NCBI GenBank assembly: GCA_018697195.1
Contig: CM031879.1
Location: 27,600,839 to 27,664,838 of the forward strand
Length of the DNA stretch: 64,000 nucleotides
Reading direction: 5' to 3'
Source of the DNA: Certhia americana
Taxonomy: Eukaryota > Chordata > Aves > Passeriformes > Certhiidae
Shown: positions 59,781 through 64,000 of the stretch, in pieces
Numbering within the stretch: the stretch's first letter is position 1
How the letters are laid out: every line of letters begins with the position of its first letter
Notes under the pieces: generated by a model
Databases searched by the model: none
Told to the model about the DNA's origin: nothing
Seen by the model: the letters and a program-made list of their open reading frames with translations, nothing else
Made by a program: the position numbers and the translations under genes

Positions 59781-61889
59781 TCAGTTTTAAGCATCTCCAG
59801 CTGTTATGTAAAGGATTTTTATTAGATCACGTCTGGTTTTTACTATTCCCTGGACCTGGAATACATCTATAGGGTTGTCCTGAAGTGTGTTTGCTGTAGC
59901 AATTCCCTGGTCAGCTCTGTTCTCCTCTGGTATGTTAGAACATTTTTGTTCATACATCAACTGTGATATTCTTCAGTATGAGGAGAATCTCAGCTACAAG
60001 CCTGGGAGTTCCTGATCTGTCAATACTAGACCATTACTATTTGCAGTGCTGCTCTCTGCAGTGAGGTTTTGGTGATAATTTTCCCTTCCTCACTGAAAAT
60101 GAAGCATGTTAGCCACCATTTAATACAATATAGAAAAAAGGTTTGTACTTCTTTATTGAATAAAAATATGAGGGGTTATCTAGGTAAAACTAGCTAACTT
60201 ATGTGGCAACTATTTTTTTTTAAATGTGCGGATGCAAGGAGAAGGAGCTTCCCTTTCCCACCCCAGATTTTTTGAGGTCTTCATGCAGTAAAGTCCACAT
60301 CTCTAGACACTAATAGAGGATAAGAGTAGCTGATTTCAGGTTTTTTCCCTGCAAAACCATTAAATTATCCTAGAATACATACTTCTTTGTGTTAGGCTTT
60401 CTAGAACACAGATCAGTAACTTGAGTCATTCAAGATATTTGTAATGGGATGGTCTGGTTTCATAGAACTGGAGCTGAGAGAAATCCAATACAGTTCCTGG
60501 TAAGTGAAGGAAGCTCCTCAGGGGGCAGAAATAGGGCTAATTTGGCTGGCCTGCATCCTGTCCCAGCAGGGAACGTGCCATGAAGGGAAAAAAGGATCAC
60601 TGTGCTCAGGGAAAGAGACAACCCTTTTGCATGTTAAGGATCTAAGAACTGTAACATAAAGCAATTTAGCCACCCAGCAAAGGATGGATGAATGAAAAAT
60701 AGCAAGAAAGATTTAATGCAATTCCATGATTAGAATGCAATAGTAAGATGAAAGCAGATGATAACGATCCAAGGAAATTGCCTTTTTAGGACAGCTCCAT
60801 ACGAAGAACAACAGTCCTCCCCTTGACCTCAGCAGGAGTAACAGAATGGCTGTTAGGAGCCAGAGCAGAGGTGTCTTGGGCTGGGATGAGCTGTAAGTGG
60901 CTGCTGAGGAACAAAAGCAAGAACAGAGTATGTATCTAGAGATACTGCATTAGAACACAATGGCTTTGTACAGTTTGCAACTCTTAACTTTGGAAAGGGT
61001 GTACAGTCTTCCTTCAGTTATTAAGACTATTATAAATTTTCTTTGAGCAATTTGTCCAGTTGCCTTGTGAGACAATGCACCAGACCTAGCACTTCATATT
61101 ACTGAAATGGGAAATGCCTCATCGTTATATTTTGGTGTTGCAGCTGGGTGTTTATTTACCACCCACTGACCAAAAGGCAAATAAAATTTCTTCTGATACT
61201 CATGGGTAGGTAGAGGCCTAGCCTATTCCCTGCTCCTACCTTAACACCTGTTCCTCTTACAGCTCCAAATACAGATAGTATTTGGCATTAAAATTATTCC
61301 CTGCAGTCCTAGTTGCCATCTTCCAATTCTCTTTTAATTACAAAACTGCTGCATCACAAATATTTCCCCACTGGGATGTGTTAGCAGAACAGTTAAGAGA
61401 AAAGCCAAACCAGTGAATGTTCTTTTCATCTTGAACTTTCAGGGCAACAGGAGGTCTTCAAGCAAATTATTTTCAGTTTAGACAAAAAAAGCGTTAATGG
61501 AACAACATAATGAGTCATTTTATTATAGTAGTTCATGCTGAGCAAGCAAGAACAGATAAACCTGTTAAATCAGTCAACTTCTTCAGCATTTTAAAAGGAT
61601 ACAAGAAATTTTTGAAGGGGCTTATTACTGAAGGCACAAAAACCTCAAAAGAACACCCTTGGATCCTGCTATGGAGCCCTCAGTGCTGCTCCCATAAAGC
61701 AATGGGAAAGTAGCTACTTCTAACAGTGATTTTTCCTCTAACAGCAAAAGTCAGGCAGTCTGTTTCTGCTCACCTCCCTTCTTTCACGCTGAAGTCACTT
61801 TCTAGTCCCATGGGAACTGCCTATTACACATTTTGATGTTAGAATATAGATCTTCGTTAAAGAGACTCTGAAATGATTCAGACAACACC
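59781..61889. other. Gap between IRAK4 and the minus-strand neighbour
   Basis: About 2.1 kb with no ORF above 67 codons, no recognised repeat family and no RNA gene that I can see. It probably separates two convergent transcription units. Confidence 0.5.
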
Positions 61890-64000
61890 AAGCTAAAGCA
61901 TTGATCTTTATTTATAAAGTAAATTACAAAATAGATAAGGTAAACTTAGTTAATTTTAGCATCTGAAGGTGGCTTTCACTGAATACATAAACACACTGAT
62001 AAAATTTTTATTTACAGTGTCTATCTGAGCAACAGAGCAATTTTTACCTTGATTAGTTTAACATTTGATAGGAGTGTTTTAAATGATAAAGATCTCCCTA
62101 ACTTGCAACATAAACATTTATTAAATAATTACCTATCATGTTAACTAACTATTTAATAGCTTGTGAGTTAACTGCAAGCAGCTGCATTGCTTCTGGGCTT
62201 TATGAAGGCCAACAACAATTTGAATGGACACTTTCAATTATTTAATGACCAGAGACAGTTAAAGGAGCAACTTCGACTAATGCCCGCATCTTGCACTGGT
62301 TCTGAACATTCATGAAGAGAAGTGGAGGCAACTATGTATATGTAAACGTGATAGATTGTACAAAAAGAACAGATACTTCTTATTGCTGTCAGGAGAATAG
62401 CTACAATAGGCCTGAAGAAGCAGCCAGCAGTGCAAGACTTCATACAATTCTCTTTTTGGGGAAAGGTGAGGGGGAGACATGCTCAGGATGTGACTGACTC
62501 CTGTCTGGGCCAGGCATCACATAGAATATTTTCACATAAGGTAATTTACAATGTCTGGTTTGGGCTGAACTCTAAAGCAGCTCATCATAAATGCTCTTGC
62601 ATAATCACTTAACCAGGTCTCATCATCCTCCAGATTAAGTTTTCCATCTTCTATCCTCATCTACCTAGGGCAGGATTATTATACAAAACAAAACAAAACC
62701 TCAACAAAAGCAAGCCAACAAAAGTAACAAGGAAAAAAAGCCCCAAAACAAACATCTAACACAACCCCTACAAAATGCACACAACCATATCAGGTCAAAC
62801 TGCTCATTATTTAAAACGTTTAGTCCTAAAAAGCTGGACTTCTTTATTGCCTCAAGGAAGTGTAAAGATGTATGTGCACTCTTGCTATGGCTTGCACAAG
62901 AGCAGGAATACTATATTCAAAAAAACCCCTAGCAGTAATTTTTAAATGCTACACTCCTTAATACCAAGCCAAAACAAAAACTCCAAAGTGAATTAGGTGT
63001 TTTGCAAATATTCTGAGTTAATCTAAAAATACATTTAATTACAGTGTACAATGAGCTGCACACACAGTAACCATATTTAAAAAGCAATGACGCTTGCCTG
63101 ATACATAGTACAGAAGAAACACTTCAAAGACCAGCTCCTTACCCTAGAGGGAGAAGGCAAGAGGCAGGAAAACACAAGAGCTAAGGGCAAGCAGGAGATC
63201 AGCAGAGGATCAAGAACTATTGAATTGGATTGATGTAGTGTGTAAAATTAAATGAGAAAAAGCTGAAGTGTAAAATTTCTGCTGCATATAAAAAAAAATC
63301 ACAGTAAACCCAACTATTGCAACCTTCACATTATGTAGTGCAATCTCAGATGTCAAGAGCAAGCTAGTATGGCAAAACAAAATAATAGATAAAAAATTTT
63401 TTTGTCAGGAACTACAAGTAACAAAACATTCCCTACAAAACTAGGTTAAAATTCATCTTCCACCAGGTAAACACACGATTCAGCTCTATAATGAGCATAT
63501 CCAGCAGCTATGATAACATCCAATGAAACAAAACCGTCAACTCCCATGTAGCTTTAAGAAAAGCCCAAAACCAACAAAACTCAAAAACCAGAAAGGTCAC
63601 ATACAGGACACTAAAAAGCAAGTCCTCACTGGGAATATAATCTATTCATGAGTATTTGCTTCATCACACAGTTTTAAATATTTAAGGACATCCAATACTT
63701 GATTTTCACATCTAATTCTCCCTCAATGCACTCATTAAAATAATCTATTTTTCCTCTTCCTGTTAAATGCATTACTTAGAGTTCAATCAAATTTAGACTA
63801 TTCTGGCTGATTTTAGTATTTTGAGGAAGGGAGGAAAAAACCCACAAAATCCTAACTAGGGGCTTGCTGCCAGCAGTTATTCAAGACCTAGTTGGATTTA
63901 AATTACAGATGTAAGTTACTATTGAAGTTCAAACATTTAGGAAAAGTAATTTTCAAAATATCTCAAAAGTAAAAATTGCAGTTGATACTGCAAACACAAT
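61890..64000 (-). other. Probable 3' UTR of minus-strand neighbour (expected TWF1)
   Basis: On the minus strand AATAAA (plus strand 61907-61912) would cleave near 61890. In vertebrates TWF1 lies tail-to-tail with IRAK4 a few kb away. I looked for twinfilin coding sequence on the minus strand up to 64000 and saw none, so the window would stop within its long 3' UTR. The call rests on synteny plus a poly(A) signal. Confidence 0.35.
62682..62760. repeat. A-rich (CAAAA)n low-complexity tract
   Basis: Perfect CAAAA units at the left end decay into an A/C-rich stretch. It is the reverse-strand counterpart of the G/T tracts elsewhere. Confidence 0.8.

Noticed and set aside
61890..64000. Search for twinfilin coding exons on the minus strand
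   Set aside because: No match to the cofilin-like domains or C-terminal tail; only a possible 3' UTR can be proposed.
1..64000. Prokaryotic features (operons, CRISPR, riboswitches, attachment sites)
   Set aside because: Intron-containing vertebrate genes and CR1 repeats show this is bird nuclear DNA. Tandem repeats here lack the repeat-spacer form of CRISPR arrays.

Overview
This window is nuclear DNA from a bird. The evidence is four CR1 LINE fragments with typical avian reverse-complement 3' signatures, an LTR resembling avian ERVL elements, AT-rich low-repeat intergenic sequence, and the vertebrate gene order PUS7L - IRAK4. I cannot fix the species from sequence alone; a passerine or other neoavian is plausible.

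Layout: 1-34.6 kb is intergenic DNA on the 3' side of PUS7L with no gene I can support. It holds microsatellites, G/T-rich low-complexity tracts, a G-quadruplex candidate, one small CR1 fragment and a CR1 copy interrupted by an ERVL-like LTR (32.57-33.96 kb). From 34.87 to 45.25 kb on the minus strand lie eight coding exons of PUS7L, a TruD-family pseudouridine synthase of 694 residues, with every junction resolved and in frame. From 45.25 to 46.49 kb is a CpG-rich head-to-head promoter region with a CRE palindrome, a GC box and a 490-bp minisatellite of exactly 70 indel-free heptamers (GTGAGGG type). From 46.49 to 58.22 kb on the plus strand lie eleven coding exons of IRAK4, the death-domain kinase of Toll/IL-1 receptor signalling (464 residues), with all junctions in frame. 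Beyond that are the IRAK4 3' UTR (to about 59.8 kb), a gap of about 2 kb, and from about 61.9 kb to the end probably 3' UTR of a minus-strand tail-to-tail neighbour, expected from vertebrate gene order to be TWF1. No TWF1 coding sequence is in the window, so that call is inference.

Functionally the two genes are unrelated (RNA modification; innate immune signalling) but share a divergent promoter. The strongest unusual signal is the heptamer array on the IRAK4 side of that promoter. It forms a dense G-quadruplex-capable run on the IRAK4 sense strand, and every unit resembles a 5' splice site. The second point of interest is the IRAK4 activation loop, where a serine phosphorylated in the human enzyme is replaced by glutamate.
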